A stretch of 62,102 bases of DNA from the NCBI GenBank assembly GCA_900540295.1, contig UQFM01000004.1, forward strand, positions 1-62,102, written 5' to 3'. This document shows positions 50,405-59,830 of the stretch, piece after piece; position 1 is the stretch's first letter, and each line of letters opens with the position of its first letter. The notes beneath the pieces were generated by a model. The model was not told the origin of the DNA. It worked only from the letters and a program-made list of their open reading frames with translations, and did no database searches. Source of the stretch: an uncultured Oscillospiraceae bacterium (GTDB taxonomy: Bacteria > Bacillota > Clostridia > Oscillospirales > Acutalibacteraceae). The position numbers and the translations under genes are program-made.

Positions 50405-51685
50405 ATGCCTACAAGCACTGCACTGAAAGAAGCTCTGTACACAGGTGCGTATGACGAACGTCTGCGCCGTGTATATGTCACAGACGAAGCCGTCCGCGCG
50501 CAGTATGACCGCTATGCCGCTTTGGCAGACGAATTTGCCCGTCTGTATGACGGTGAGCGGGATATCCGCCTGTTTTCCGCCCCCGGCAGAACCGAAGTCG
50601 GCGGCAACCACACCGACCACAACCACGGCAAGGTGTTGGCGGCAGGGATTGATTTGGACGCTGTCGCGGCGGCGGCAGTAAATTCCGAGAATATTGTCCG
50701 TGTAAAAAGCGCAGGCTATTCTATGGATGTCGTAGACCTTTCGGATTTGTCCGTGCAGGAAAACGAAACCGGACATTCCCCCGCCCTTGTGCGCGGGATG
50801 TGCCAAGGCTTTCTCAATTACGGCTACAAAATCGGCGGTTTTGATGCGGCAACCGCTTCGCGCGTACTGTCGGGGTCGGGGCTTTCGTCCTCGGCGGCGT
50901 ATGAGGTACTCGTGGGCACCATGCTCAACTATCTTTACAACGACGGCGCGGTAGACGCGGTTACCATCGCGAAAATTGCACAGTACGCCGAAAATGAATA
51001 TTTCGGCAAGCCCTGCGGTCTGATGGACCAAACCGCCTGCTCTGTCGGCTCTTTCGTGACGATCGATTTTGAAGACCCCAAAGTACCGATTATCGAAGAA
51101 GTGAAATTCGACTTTGCCTCGTGCGGTCATGCGCTCTGCATTGTAGACACGAAGGGCAATCATTCCGATTTGACCGATGAATACGGCTTTATCCGTTCAG
51201 AAATGGAAAGCGTCGCGCAGTATTTCGGGAAATCCGTCCTGCGCGAGGTTCCCGAAGCGGAATTTTACGGCGAAATTGCCGAAGTCCGCAAAAAGGTCGG
51301 CGACCGCGCGGTTTTGCGCGCGATGCATTTCTACGCGGACAACGCCCGTGTGGAGAAGGAAGTCTCGGCATTGCGTGCAGGCGATTTTGAGGCTTTCAAG
51401 CAGTACATACTCGAAAGCGGCAGCTCTTCGTATATGTACAATCAAAATGTATTTTCCGTGAAAAAACCCACCGACCAGCCCGTATCCTTGGCGTTGGCGG
51501 TATCCGAGCGCGTCCTCAGAGGCAAAGGCGCGTGGCGCGTACACGGCGGCGGCTTCGCAGGTACAATTCAGGCGTTTGTGCCGCTGGAGCTTTTAGACGC
51601 CTACAAGTCCGAAATGGAGCGGATTTTCGGCGAGGGCGCATGCTATGTGCTTTCCATCCGTCCCGTCGGCGGCACGGAAATTTAA
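50405..51685 (+). CDS. galK: Galactokinase
   Basis: 426 residues of the GHMP kinase family. It phosphorylates alpha-D-galactose to galactose 1-phosphate in the Leloir pathway. The galactose-binding signature is APGRTEVGGNHTDHNHG near residues 58-74, the phosphate-binding loop SGSGLSSSAAYE near 158, and the third motif HGGGFAGTIQAF near 380. GRTEVGGNHTDH rather than the commoner GRVNLIGEHTDY marks a clostridial subgroup, so another sugar specificity is possible. No galT or galE is nearby. AAAGGATG precedes the ATG. Confidence 0.88.
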   Translation: MPTSTALKEALYTGAYDERLRRVYVTDEAVRAQYDRYAALADEFARLYDGERDIRLFSAPGRTEVGGNHTDHNHGKVLAAGIDLDAVAAAAVNSENIVRVKSAGYSMDVVDLSDLSVQENETGHSPALVRGMCQGFLNYGYKIGGFDAATASRVLSGSGLSSSAAYEVLVGTMLNYLYNDGAVDAVTIAKIAQYAENEYFGKPCGLMDQTACSVGSFVTIDFEDPKVPIIEEVKFDFASCGHALCIVDTKGNHSDLTDEYGFIRSEMESVAQYFGKSVLREVPEAEFYGEIAEVRKKVGDRAVLRAMHFYADNARVEKEVSALRAGDFEAFKQYILESGSSSYMYNQNVFSVKKPTDQPVSLALAVSERVLRGKGAWRVHGGGFAGTIQAFVPLELLDAYKSEMERIFGEGACYVLSIRPVGGTEI

Positions 51686-51701
51686 TTGAAAATATAAGTG
51701 C

Positions 51702-51825
51702 GTAGGGCGCGGGCTTGCTCGCGCCGCGGGCGAACACAGTTCGCCCCTACGGGTTGTGCGCAACTGTTAGCATTTTGCGGAATTGCACTTTGCTCGGGCG
51801 GATGAGGGCATCCGCCCCTACGGTT
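51702..51825. repeat. Fused family A hairpin pair and a further reverse hairpin
   Basis: GTAGGGCGCGGGC/GCTCGCGCC is joined to a reverse GGGCGAAC/GTTCGCCCCTAC, making a symmetrical pair at 51702-51752. A reverse hairpin with GGATG/CATCC arms is at 51797-51824. The gap lies between galK and the first M42 gene. Confidence 0.8.
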
Positions 51826-51888
51826 TTTTCTTACCTTTGGCGTGGCGCGAAAATGTACCCGCACGAATTTTTCAAGGAGCTATTTGCA

Positions 51889-52902
51889 ATGGATACAATA
51901 TCCGTTTTAAAAACATTAACCGCCGCGGCAGGCGTGTCGGGCGATGAACAGGAAATCGCCGATGCTGCGGCAGAATTGCTGAAGCCGTTCGGCGCGGTCA
52001 CGCGCGACCGTATCGGCAATGTGGTTTGCCGAATTGCGGGCGCGGGTCGGCGCGTGCTTTTGGACGCGCATATGGACCAAATCGGGCTTGCGGTTTTGGA
52101 AATCACGCCCGAAGGTTTCCTGCGCTGTGCGCCGTGCGGCGGTGCGGACAAGCGTGTGCTGACAGGCGCAGAGGTGACCGTCTGCGGCAGGGAAAAGCTG
52201 TTCGGCGTGGTGACAAGCACGCCCCCGCACCTGCAAAAGGACGGCGACAAAGCCGCGCTTCCCGAAACCGTTTTAATTGACATCGGGCTCAATAAAGAAC
52301 GGGCGGAAACGCTTGTACGCTTAGGCGACCGCGTGCTTCTGCGTCCGCAGTTTCGCATTTTACAAAACGACTGCGTCAGCGCACCCGCGCTCGATGACCG
52401 TGCGGGGCTTTGCGTGCTGTTGGAAGCCTTGGAAATTTTACAGCAAAACGGCTGTTCGGACGATATTACCGTCGTATTCTCCACGCGTGAGGAGACCACC
52501 GAGGGCGGCGCGAAATCGGCGGCATACAACGCCAAAGCCGATTTGTGTATTGCAGTGGACGTCAGCTTTGCCCACACCCCCGATGCGAAGCCCGAGGACT
52601 GCGGCGTACTCGGCAAAGGCGTGATGATTGGCTTTGCGCCGTCACTGACACATACGGTGTCAAAGGGCTTGACCGCCGTGGCAAAAGCGAAAAATATTCC
52701 GTATCAAACCGAGGTTATGGGCGGCAGAAGCGGCACAAATGCCGATGTCATCGGCATGGAAGCAGGCGGCTGTGCCACAGGGCTTTTGTCGATTCCCCTG
52801 CGCTATATGCACACAGGGGTGGAAGTTGTTTCTGTGGAAGATGTGGAAAACACCGCGAAACTCTTGGCGGCATATCTTTTAGAGGGGGCGCAGTATGCTT
52901 AA
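51889..52902 (+). CDS. M42 family metallopeptidase (first of two)
   Basis: 337 residues. M42 proteins are large tetrahedral aminopeptidases with two metal ions. Ligand segments are LLDAHMDQIGLAV near 57 (His and catalytic Asp), SAPALDDRAGLC near 165, FSTREETTEGG near 200 (catalytic glutamate), CIAVDVSFA near 220 and RYMHTGVEVV near 306. I chose ATG 51889, which has AAGGAG 9 bases upstream; the longer frame would read through a REP hairpin. It overlaps the second M42 gene by 8 bases. Confidence 0.92.
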   Translation: MDTISVLKTLTAAAGVSGDEQEIADAAAELLKPFGAVTRDRIGNVVCRIAGAGRRVLLDAHMDQIGLAVLEITPEGFLRCAPCGGADKRVLTGAEVTVCGREKLFGVVTSTPPHLQKDGDKAALPETVLIDIGLNKERAETLVRLGDRVLLRPQFRILQNDCVSAPALDDRAGLCVLLEALEILQQNGCSDDITVVFSTREETTEGGAKSAAYNAKADLCIAVDVSFAHTPDAKPEDCGVLGKGVMIGFAPSLTHTVSKGLTAVAKAKNIPYQTEVMGGRSGTNADVIGMEAGGCATGLLSIPLRYMHTGVEVVSVEDVENTAKLLAAYLLEGAQYA

Positions 52903-53905
52903 AACCTTGTGTGAATTGAACGGCACATCGGGCAGAGAAGAAGCCGTGCGTGCATTCCTGATTGCGCACCTGCCGCAGGATGTTACCTATACCGTGGACG
53001 CGCTCGGCAATCTGATTGTCGAAAAACGCGGCGCACAGCGCGCCAAAAATAAAGTGATGCTGGCTTCGCATATGGACGAGGTCGGTCTGATTATCACCTA
53101 CATCACCGACGACGGTTTTCTGCGCTTTGCGGCTGTGGGCGGCATTGACGCCCGCGCACTGTTCGGCAAAGCGGTCAAGGTCGGCGAGAACGCCATTTCG
53201 GGCGTCATCGGCGGCAAGGCGGTGCATCAGCTTACAAAAGACGAGAAAAATACCGTTCCCGAAATTGAAGATTTGCTGATTGACATCGGCGCACGCACAA
53301 AGGCAGAGGCAGAAGTGCTTGTTTCGCTCGGGGATAACGCGTATTTTGATTCGGAATACATTGAATTCGGCGACGGCTTTATAAAAGCAAAAGCGATAGA
53401 CGACCGCGCAGGCAATCTTGTGATGCTCGAAATGCTTCAGCAGGATTTGCCCTATGATTTGATCTTCTGCTTTACCGTGCAGGAAGAAATCGGCACACGC
53501 GGCGCGGCGGCGGTCACCGATACCGTTGCGCCCGATTACGCGATTGTACTCGAAAGCACCACGGCGGCGGATTTGCCCGACGTCGGCGGCTACCGTCAGG
53601 TCTGCAAAACGGGCGGCGGCGCGGTGGTCGGCTTTATGGACCGCGGCACCGTGTATGACAAGTCCCTGTTCGACTTGGCTTTCCGCTTAGCAAAGGAAAA
53701 CAACATCCCCTGCCAGACCAAAACCATGGTTGCAGGCGGCAACGATGCTTCCGCAATCCACAAAGCGGCCGGCGGGGTAAAGACGGTGGCGGTCTCCGTG
53801 CCGTGCCGCTACATTCATTCCGCTTCATGCGTTGCCAAAAAAGAGGATATCGACAGCGTCGCGCGGCTTTCGCGCGTATTGGCAGATACCCTCGCCGTAC
53901 TGTAA
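52895..53905 (+). CDS. M42 family metallopeptidase (second of two)
   Basis: 336 residues, homologous to the preceding protein but clearly diverged. Ligand segments: MLASHMDEVGLI near 55, KAIDDRAGNLVM near 166, FTVQEEIGTRGA near 198, IVLESTTAAD near 222 and RYIHSASCV near 305. The two may assemble together or have different specificities. Overlap with the first gene (8 bases) and a 3-base gap to the GNAT gene place all in one operon. Confidence 0.93.
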   Translation: MLKTLCELNGTSGREEAVRAFLIAHLPQDVTYTVDALGNLIVEKRGAQRAKNKVMLASHMDEVGLIITYITDDGFLRFAAVGGIDARALFGKAVKVGENAISGVIGGKAVHQLTKDEKNTVPEIEDLLIDIGARTKAEAEVLVSLGDNAYFDSEYIEFGDGFIKAKAIDDRAGNLVMLEMLQQDLPYDLIFCFTVQEEIGTRGAAAVTDTVAPDYAIVLESTTAADLPDVGGYRQVCKTGGGAVVGFMDRGTVYDKSLFDLAFRLAKENNIPCQTKTMVAGGNDASAIHKAAGGVKTVAVSVPCRYIHSASCVAKKEDIDSVARLSRVLADTLAVL

Positions 53906-53908
53906 GCG

Positions 53909-54700
53909 ATGTTAAAACTGCTGGAAAACCCGACACAGGACACGGCGGCAAAGCTGCTGTCCTGTTTTTCTGCCGATATCTATACGGCATACGCGCTGTT
54001 GCCGCTCCCCCTGATGCAAGGCGCAGACGGCGTGTGGATGCAAACCGACGGGAAGAATCGCCCCGCCGCACTGCTTGTAAAGCCGCAGAACGGCTATTTG
54101 CGTGTTGCCGCAGGGGAAAATGCGGATTTCACGGAACTGCGTCTGTTCGCCGCCGCATTTCCCGAATGCCCGATACAGGCAAGCCCTGTCGTCTCACGTA
54201 AACTCGGTATATCGGCGCAAAGCAAAAGCAGTTTGCTGGAACTGAAAGTGCCGACTGCACCCGCGCACAGAGCAGAATATGTTTATGACGGCTTTCGCCC
54301 GATTTACGATTTGGTTGTCAGCTCTCTGCCCGCACCGCCCGACACATTGCCCGCAGAAGCGCAGGAAACCCTCTACAACGAATGGCTGTCGCGCACAGCG
54401 CGGGGCGTATTCGGCGGATTTACCCGTGCAACGGCGGTACATACGGAAAACGGAAATTTGGCGGCAACCGCCTTTGCGGATATTTTGGGCGGTTACGCCT
54501 ATTTGCGCGAGGTCGCCTGCGCTCCCGCATACAGAAAACAGGGGTACGCGTCCGCCTGCGTGCGCACGCTGTGCGCGGATTTACAAAAGGACGGCATACA
54601 GCATATCTTTTTAACCTGCACTGCCGAAAATGAAAAATTTTATCAAAAATCGGGCTTTCAAAAATGCGCCGATTTGGAATTGGGATTTTTAAAACTATGA
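53909..54700 (+). CDS. GNAT family acetyltransferase
   Basis: 263 residues. The C-terminal part is a GNAT fold: REVACAPAYRKQGYASACVR near 202-221 contains the acetyl-CoA pyrophosphate-binding Q/RxxGxG/A motif, and TCTAENEKFYQKSGFQKC near 237 the usual helix 4 with NxxFYxKxGF. The N-terminal half (LKLLENPTQDTAAKLLSCFS and on) is a separate domain that I do not recognise. Its stop overlaps the next ATG (ATGA). The acceptor is unknown. Confidence 0.82.
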   Translation: MLKLLENPTQDTAAKLLSCFSADIYTAYALLPLPLMQGADGVWMQTDGKNRPAALLVKPQNGYLRVAAGENADFTELRLFAAAFPECPIQASPVVSRKLGISAQSKSSLLELKVPTAPAHRAEYVYDGFRPIYDLVVSSLPAPPDTLPAEAQETLYNEWLSRTARGVFGGFTRATAVHTENGNLAATAFADILGGYAYLREVACAPAYRKQGYASACVRTLCADLQKDGIQHIFLTCTAENEKFYQKSGFQKCADLELGFLKL

Positions 54701-55974
54701 GTACATTTTTTCAATTTTCCGAAAACATAGAACAAGCCGCCGCCGAAGCGACAAAAACGGCAAAAACGCAGTTTGCGGCAATCGACGCGCTGACGGAATA
54801 CAATCAGCAAAAGGTACTTGCCGCTTTCATAAAGCACCGTGTGAATGAGGCAGATTTCGGCACGACCACGGGCTACGGCTACAACGACTGCGGGCGCGAA
54901 AAGCTGGACGCGCTCACGGCGGATATTTTCGGCGCCGAAAGTGCTTTAATCCGCGCGGGGGCGCTTGCCTGCGGCACACACACGCTGTCGGTTTGCCTGT
55001 ACGGCGTTCTGCGCCCACAAGACGTGATGCTCAGTGTCACGGGTCTGCCGTACGATACCATTCATTCGACCATCGGCATCGACGGCGAAAAAAGCCGCGG
55101 CAAGGGGACGCTCCGAGATTTCGGCGTGCTGTACCGCCAAGTCGATTTGACCGAAAATGACGAATTGGATTACGAAAAAATCGAGACGCAAGCTGCAAGG
55201 GACGATGTGCGGATGGTGTACATACAGCGTTCGCGCGGGTATTCTTTACGGCACAGCATTTCTGTTGCGGAAATCGGGCGCGTTTGCGAAATTGTGCACC
55301 GCGTCAACAAGAACGCCGTGGTGATGGTGGACAACTGCTACGGCGAATTTACCGAGGAAAAAGAACCGACCGAGGTCGGCGCGGATTTGATGGCGGGGTC
55401 GCTGATTAAAAACGCGGGCGGCGGCGTTGCGCCGTCGGGCGGGTATATTGCAGGACGAAAAGACCTTGTAGAACTGTGCGCCTGCCGTCTGACGACGCCG
55501 GGACTCGGCGCAGAGGTCGGCGCAACCTTGGGGCAGAACCGCAGTCTGTTTATGGGGCTGTTCCACGCACCCCACGTGGTGGGCGAAGCCCTCAAAACCG
55601 CTGTATTTGCCGCCGCACTGTTTTCAGGCTTCGGCTATACCGTTACCCCCGCGCCCTGCGATACACGGCACGATATTATTCAGGCAATCTGCCTGCGCGA
55701 CAGCGAGCGCCTGATTGCCTTTTGCCAGGGGCTTCAGAAAGGCGCGCCCGTAGATGCATACGTGACGCCCGAACCGTGGGATATGCCCGGCTATGACAGC
55801 CAAGTCATTATGGCGGCAGGCACATTTACCGCAGGCTCGTCCATTGAGCTTTCGGGTGATGCGCCCCTCAGAGAGCCGTTCGCCGTCTGGATGCAGGGGG
55901 GCTTGAATTTCCACAGCGGAAAATTGGGCGTGCTCCTCGCCGCACAGGAAATGGAAACCCGCGGCTTGTTATAA
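54697..55974 (+). CDS. PLP-dependent methionine gamma-lyase family protein (YnbB type)
   Basis: 425 residues, formerly called aluminium resistance protein. It belongs to the Cys/Met-metabolism PLP group. The PLP lysine is in MAGSLIKNAGGGVAPSGGYI at about residue 239, and the aspartate that contacts the pyridine nitrogen in VMVDNCYGEF near 210. GYGYNDCGREKLDAL near 59 is a subgroup mark. The substrate is not established. I chose ATG 54697, which overlaps the GNAT stop by 4 bases. It is the last gene of the M42-GNAT unit; a REP block follows. Confidence 0.88.
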   Translation: MSTFFQFSENIEQAAAEATKTAKTQFAAIDALTEYNQQKVLAAFIKHRVNEADFGTTTGYGYNDCGREKLDALTADIFGAESALIRAGALACGTHTLSVCLYGVLRPQDVMLSVTGLPYDTIHSTIGIDGEKSRGKGTLRDFGVLYRQVDLTENDELDYEKIETQAARDDVRMVYIQRSRGYSLRHSISVAEIGRVCEIVHRVNKNAVVMVDNCYGEFTEEKEPTEVGADLMAGSLIKNAGGGVAPSGGYIAGRKDLVELCACRLTTPGLGAEVGATLGQNRSLFMGLFHAPHVVGEALKTAVFAAALFSGFGYTVTPAPCDTRHDIIQAICLRDSERLIAFCQGLQKGAPVDAYVTPEPWDMPGYDSQVIMAAGTFTAGSSIELSGDAPLREPFAVWMQGGLNFHSGKLGVLLAAQEMETRGLL

Positions 55975-56002
55975 AAAATTATATATAAATTTGATTCGCT
56001 TC

Positions 56003-56490
56003 CGTAGGGCGGGGTTATTCCCCTGTTAGGGGAAATGTCTGCGGAGCAGACAAAAGGGTAATGGCGAAGCCGTAACTTGCTCCCGCCGTGAAATCTCATC
56101 TGACTTCAACGGGTCGCCGAGGTGCGGGTCTCCGGTGGAGACCTTTGAATACAAAATATTCAAAAGCACCGACCGAGCCGGCAGGCGAGACCGTCGACCC
56201 CTACAATTGGTGCGTAATCGTTAGTTTTACGTAAAATTGGATTTTACTCGGGCGGATGATGGCATCCGCCCTTACGGGTTTGTACAAATTTGTCATTCTG
56301 AGCATAGCGAAGAATCTCACATCGCACAATGTAAATTTGACAGCGTGTAGGGAACAACCTCTGTGTTGTTCCGAAAAAATTCAGCAGAATTTCACGGGCG
56401 ATTCGTGAATCTTCCCTATGGGTTTGTGCAAACTTGTTATTTTGCGCGACAGCGAAGAATCTCCTGCGGCACAGGGAACGTCTGCAAAAT
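56003..56490. repeat. Dense repeat block with nested elements D and E
   Basis: Element D (56017-56077) lies in the loop of a family A-like outer hairpin (GTAGGGCGGGG ... CTCCCGCC). Element E (56111-56205) has outer arms GGGTCG/CGACCC and inner hairpins GGTCTCC/GGAGACC and TTGAATA/TATTCAA. Further on are a reverse hairpin with GGATG/CATCC arms (about 56250-56276), reverse family B units (about 56290-56330 and 56430-56475), a GGAACAAC/GTTGTTCC hairpin with GTAGGG edge (56346-56373) and a decayed ATTC/GAAT copy (about 56396-56420). I see no gene in 55975-56526. Confidence 0.85.
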
Positions 56491-56526
56491 GCTGTTTACT
56501 GTATGCAAGTAACACACAAATAAAGC

Positions 56527-56570
56527 AACGCCGACAGGCATTCGGTAAGAATACCTGTCGGCGTTTTTGT
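56527..56570. terminator. Terminator between ynbB-type gene and pnp
   Basis: AACGCCGACAGG (56527-56538) pairs with CCTGTCGGCGTT (56554-56565). The T-run is best in the rightward sense (TTTTTGTTTT), while leftward it has TTGCTTTATTT, so it may serve pnp as well. Confidence 0.75.
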
Positions 56571-56594
56571 TTTAAAACTGCATTTTAAAATATC

Positions 56595-58772
56595 TTATTT
56601 ATCGCGGCGGGGACGGCGGAAATCGCGGCGCGGTGCGGGGCGGCGCTCCGAAATTTCGTTTTCGGGAGTCAGACCCTCAACCTCAATCAGCGCCTCGCGG
56701 CGGGAGAGGTTCAGTCTGCCTTGCTCGTCCTTCGGCAATACCTTGACGATAATCTCGTCGCCGACGTTAACAACGTCCTCGACCTTTTCGGTGCGTTTCA
56801 CATCGAGATGGCTGATGTGCACCATGCCCTCTACGCCGGGGACGATTTCGACGAACACGCCGAAGCTCATCAGGCGGGTCACAATGCCCTTGTAAACCGC
56901 GCCGACTTCGGGACCGTTGGCAATGGTATCCACAATGAATACCGCTTTCTGTGCATTGTCGAGGTCAAGTGCGGAAACGAATACCTGACCGTCCTCATTG
57001 ACATCAATTTTGCAGTCGCACTCGGCGCAAATCTTCTGAATGACCTTGCCCTGCTTGCCGATAACGTCGCCGATTTTCTCGGGGTCAATCTTGGTCGTCA
57101 GCATCTTCGGCGCCCACTTGGAAAGCTCCTTGCGCGGCTCGGAGATGACGGGAAGCATAATTTCATCTAAGATATAGCATCTTGCGGCATAGGTTTTGTC
57201 GAGTGCTTCGCGGATGATTTCGGGGGTTAAGCCGTGTACTTTCAAGTCCATCTGAATGGCGGTGATGCCCTTCTTCGTACCTGCAACCTTAAAGTCCATA
57301 TCGCCGAAGAAGTCTTCTAAGCCCTGAATATCGACCATCGTCATGAAACGGTCGCCCTCGGTAATGAGACCGCAGGAAATACCCGCAACAGGCGCTTTAA
57401 TCGGCACGCCCGCCGCCATCAGGGACAGTGTAGAACCGCAGATAGAGCCCTGCGAGGTTGAACCGTTGGAGGAAAGCACCTCGGATACCACGCGGATGCA
57501 GTATGGGAACTCCTCAACCGACGGAATTACGGGCAGCAAAGCGCGCTCTGCCAATGCGCCGTGACCGATTTCACGTCTGCCGGGGCCGCGGGAGGGTCTG
57601 GTTTCGCCGACGGAATAGGACGGGAAATTGTAGTGATGCATATAGCGTTTTTCGGTTTCGTTGTCAATGCCGTCCAAAAGCTGTGCATTGCTCATTGCGC
57701 CGAGAGTGGTAATGGAAAGGCACTGTGTCTGCCCGCGGGTGAACATACCCGAGCCGTGTACGCGGGAGAGCAAATCGACTTCCGCATTCAAGGGGCGGAT
57801 TTCGTCAATGCCTCTGCCGTCTACGCGCTTGCCGTCATCGAGAAGCCAACGGCGAACCACGAATTTCTGCAATTTATAAAGGCAATCCTCGATTTTTGCA
57901 ATATCGTCGGGATATACTTCGTCAAACTTTGCGTGTACCGCTTCATAAACGGGCTTCAAACGCTCGTCACGAACGCGTTTGTCATCGGTATCGAGTGCCG
58001 CGCGGACATCCTCAATCGCGAACTCTTTAATCGCCTCATACATTGCGGGGTCGGGGTCGTTGGACGGGAAATCGATTTTCTCTTTGCCGACCTCGTCACG
58101 AATGCCCTTGATGAATTCCACAATCTGCTGATTGGTTTTGTGACCGAACATGATGCCGTCAAACATCTCGTCGTTGGTGACTTCGTTTGCGCCCGCTTCA
58201 ATCATTGCAACCAAGGAATCGGTGGATGCAACCGTAACCGCCATTTGCGATTTTTCACGCTGTTCCGCCGTGGGGTTGATAACGTATTCGCCGTCCACCA
58301 AACCGACGGAAACACCGCTGATGGGGCCGTCCCACGGAATTTCAGACACGCTGATGGCGATGGAAACGCCAATCATCGCCGTGATTTCGGGGGAGCAGTC
58401 GGGGTCAACGGACATCACGGTTGCCACCACGCCGACGTCGTTGCGCATATCCTTCGGGAACAGCGGACGAATCGGACGGTCAATCACGCGCGAGGCGAGC
58501 GTTGCCTTTTCGGATGCTCTGCCCTCACGGCGCAGGAACGAACCGGGGATTCTGCCCACGGAATACAGCTTTTCTTCAAAATCTACGGAAAGCGGGAAGA
58601 AATCCACGCCCTCGCGGGGCTTTGCGGACATGGTTGCGGTGCAAAGCACCTCGGTTTCGCCGTAGCGAACCAGGCACGAACCGCCCGCGAGCTGTGCCAT
58701 TTTGCCGACTTCGACCTTTAAGGGTCTGCCTGCCAATTCGGTTTCAAACAGTTTGAAATCCTTAAAAAACAT
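56595..58772 (-). CDS. pnp: Polyribonucleotide nucleotidyltransferase
   Basis: 725 residues, full length. PNPase degrades RNA from the 3' end with phosphate and can add tails. It has two RNase PH domains (about residues 10-140 and 320-550), a KH domain with VIGKQGKVIQKI near 570, and an S1 domain from about 625 (GAVYKGIVTRLMSFGVFVEI). The C-terminal tail is short and basic (RRPAPRRDFRRPRRDK). AAAGAGGTA precedes the ATG. It follows rpsO in the common rpsO-pnp order, with an rpsO terminator between them. Confidence 0.97.
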   Translation of the reverse strand: MFFKDFKLFETELAGRPLKVEVGKMAQLAGGSCLVRYGETEVLCTATMSAKPREGVDFFPLSVDFEEKLYSVGRIPGSFLRREGRASEKATLASRVIDRPIRPLFPKDMRNDVGVVATVMSVDPDCSPEITAMIGVSIAISVSEIPWDGPISGVSVGLVDGEYVINPTAEQREKSQMAVTVASTDSLVAMIEAGANEVTNDEMFDGIMFGHKTNQQIVEFIKGIRDEVGKEKIDFPSNDPDPAMYEAIKEFAIEDVRAALDTDDKRVRDERLKPVYEAVHAKFDEVYPDDIAKIEDCLYKLQKFVVRRWLLDDGKRVDGRGIDEIRPLNAEVDLLSRVHGSGMFTRGQTQCLSITTLGAMSNAQLLDGIDNETEKRYMHHYNFPSYSVGETRPSRGPGRREIGHGALAERALLPVIPSVEEFPYCIRVVSEVLSSNGSTSQGSICGSTLSLMAAGVPIKAPVAGISCGLITEGDRFMTMVDIQGLEDFFGDMDFKVAGTKKGITAIQMDLKVHGLTPEIIREALDKTYAARCYILDEIMLPVISEPRKELSKWAPKMLTTKIDPEKIGDVIGKQGKVIQKICAECDCKIDVNEDGQVFVSALDLDNAQKAVFIVDTIANGPEVGAVYKGIVTRLMSFGVFVEIVPGVEGMVHISHLDVKRTEKVEDVVNVGDEIIVKVLPKDEQGRLNLSRREALIEVEGLTPENEISERRPAPRRDFRRPRRDK

Positions 58773-58919
58773 ACCTTTACCTCTTTTTCTTTATATTTTC
58801 GCGAGGCATTCGGTTTTTAGCAATAAATGCGGCTGTTCAAAACTCTTCCTGAAAAGCTCCATTTACCGCTAAAACTGCCGAATTGCCCCGAACGTAACAA
58901 GGGTGTAAAAAAGCAATTC

Positions 58920-58948
58920 AAGGCAAGCAGCGAAAAGCCACTTGCCTT
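58920..58948 (-). terminator. Leftward terminator between rpsO and pnp
   Basis: On the minus strand AAGGCAAG and CTTGCCTT form a stem, followed after a few bases by TTTTTT (about 58908-58913). It probably reduces read-through from rpsO into pnp. Confidence 0.7.
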
Positions 58949-58957
58949 AAAAAGAAC

Positions 58958-59221
58958 TTATTTACGGATGCCGAGTCTCGCGATAAGCGAACGGTATCTT
59001 TCAATGTCAACCTTCTGCAGGTATGCAAGCAGGTTGCGTCTGTGACCGACCATCATCAAAAGACCGCGTCTGGAATGATGATCCTTCTTGTGGGTTTTCA
59101 AATGCTCTGTCAAATCGTTGATGCGCTTTGTAAGCACAGCAACCTGAACCTCGGGCGAACCTGTGTCGCCTTCGTGTGTGGCGTATTCCGCCATGATAGC
59201 CTGTTTTTCTTCTTTGGTCAT
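58958..59221 (-). CDS. rpsO: 30S ribosomal protein S15
   Basis: 87 residues. S15 is a primary binder of 16S rRNA helices 20-22. The typical stretches HEGDTGSPEVQVAVLTKRI and HKKDHHSRRGLLMMVGHRRN are present, and the C-terminus YRSLIARLGIRK is standard. I placed the start at the CAT 59219-59221 (MTKEEKQ), with GAGGTG upstream; the longer frame would run into the leader. A strong promoter and a structured leader precede it. Confidence 0.97.
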   Translation of the reverse strand: MTKEEKQAIMAEYATHEGDTGSPEVQVAVLTKRINDLTEHLKTHKKDHHSRRGLLMMVGHRRNLLAYLQKVDIERYRSLIARLGIRK

Positions 59222-59304
59222 GATTTTCACCTCTTTAAAACTTTGCCTGTCGCGCAGCACAGAAGACGGTTAGGTGAATACCCGATGTAAAATCAGGTCT
59301 GCGC
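59222..59304 (-). promoter_or_regulatory. Putative S15 autoregulatory leader
   Basis: Read leftward, GCGCAG (59299-59304) pairs with CTGTGC (59257-59262), enclosing a hairpin ACCTGA/TCGGGT (about 59279-59298) and the single-stranded ATTCACCTAACCGTC. Ribosomal protein S15 binds multi-helix leaders of its own mRNA in many Firmicutes. I judge this by layout and by resemblance to clostridial rpsO leaders I recall; a covariance-model search would settle it. Confidence 0.45.
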
Positions 59305-59335
59305 CGTAATCCGTGCATACCGAATCAGCCTATGT

Positions 59336-59365
59336 ATTATATACCGAATTCGGGGGATTTGTCAA
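59336..59365 (-). promoter_or_regulatory. Strong leftward promoter of rpsO
   Basis: TTGACA (59360-59365), 18 bases, TATAAT (59336-59341) on the minus strand: consensus at both hexamers. Confidence 0.85.
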
Positions 59366-59408
59366 GGATTTTATTGGAAAGAATCCCCGATGCCAAGGTT
59401 TTCGAAAA

Positions 59409-59642
59409 TCAGGATTCCTTTCGGTTTTCACTTTTTTCGGCTGTATTTGCCGATACGGCTTCTTTTTCATCGTTAGATATATTTATCTTTTTTTCCAAGG
59501 CAGACAGCTTGTTGTAAACAATAAACAGCATAATCACGGCAACCATAACTGCCGGTGGAAAAAACAGCATGTAACCAATTGTGTCTGATGTAAAGCAACA
59601 CGCAACTAATAACACCAAACATAGCACTAAAAGAAAAAGCAA
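59409..59642 (-). CDS. Small membrane protein with TTG start
   Basis: 77 residues, not recognised. Two hydrophobic segments (about residues 2-16 and 24-43, the second PPAVMVAVIMLFIVY) are followed by a charged helical tail (KLSALEKKINISNDEKEAV). The TTG start is supported by AGGAGGGG (59648-59655) about 5 bases upstream, and no ATG or GTG is better placed. The hydrophobic N-terminus suggests a membrane hairpin with the tail in the cytoplasm. It ends just upstream of the rpsO promoter and may be transcribed from the regulated promoter near 59.93 kb if its terminator is read through. Confidence 0.55.
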   Translation of the reverse strand: MLFLLVLCLVLLVACCFTSDTIGYMLFFPPAVMVAVIMLFIVYNKLSALEKKINISNDEKEAVSANTAEKSENRKES

Positions 59643-59830
59643 ATGTTCCCCTCCTAAATTGTAAAATTACATAAAACACCGATTTGATACGGTCCTTGAT
59701 AACGTCCGCTAGGTGAAATGCTGAGTGATACGCCATCAAAGCTTAGACTTATAATAAACCTCTCTGTTTTTTATTTCTGTAATCACGATAGTTTTTTAAT
59801 ATGCTTATATGTTTTCCCACCTCTTCCAAC

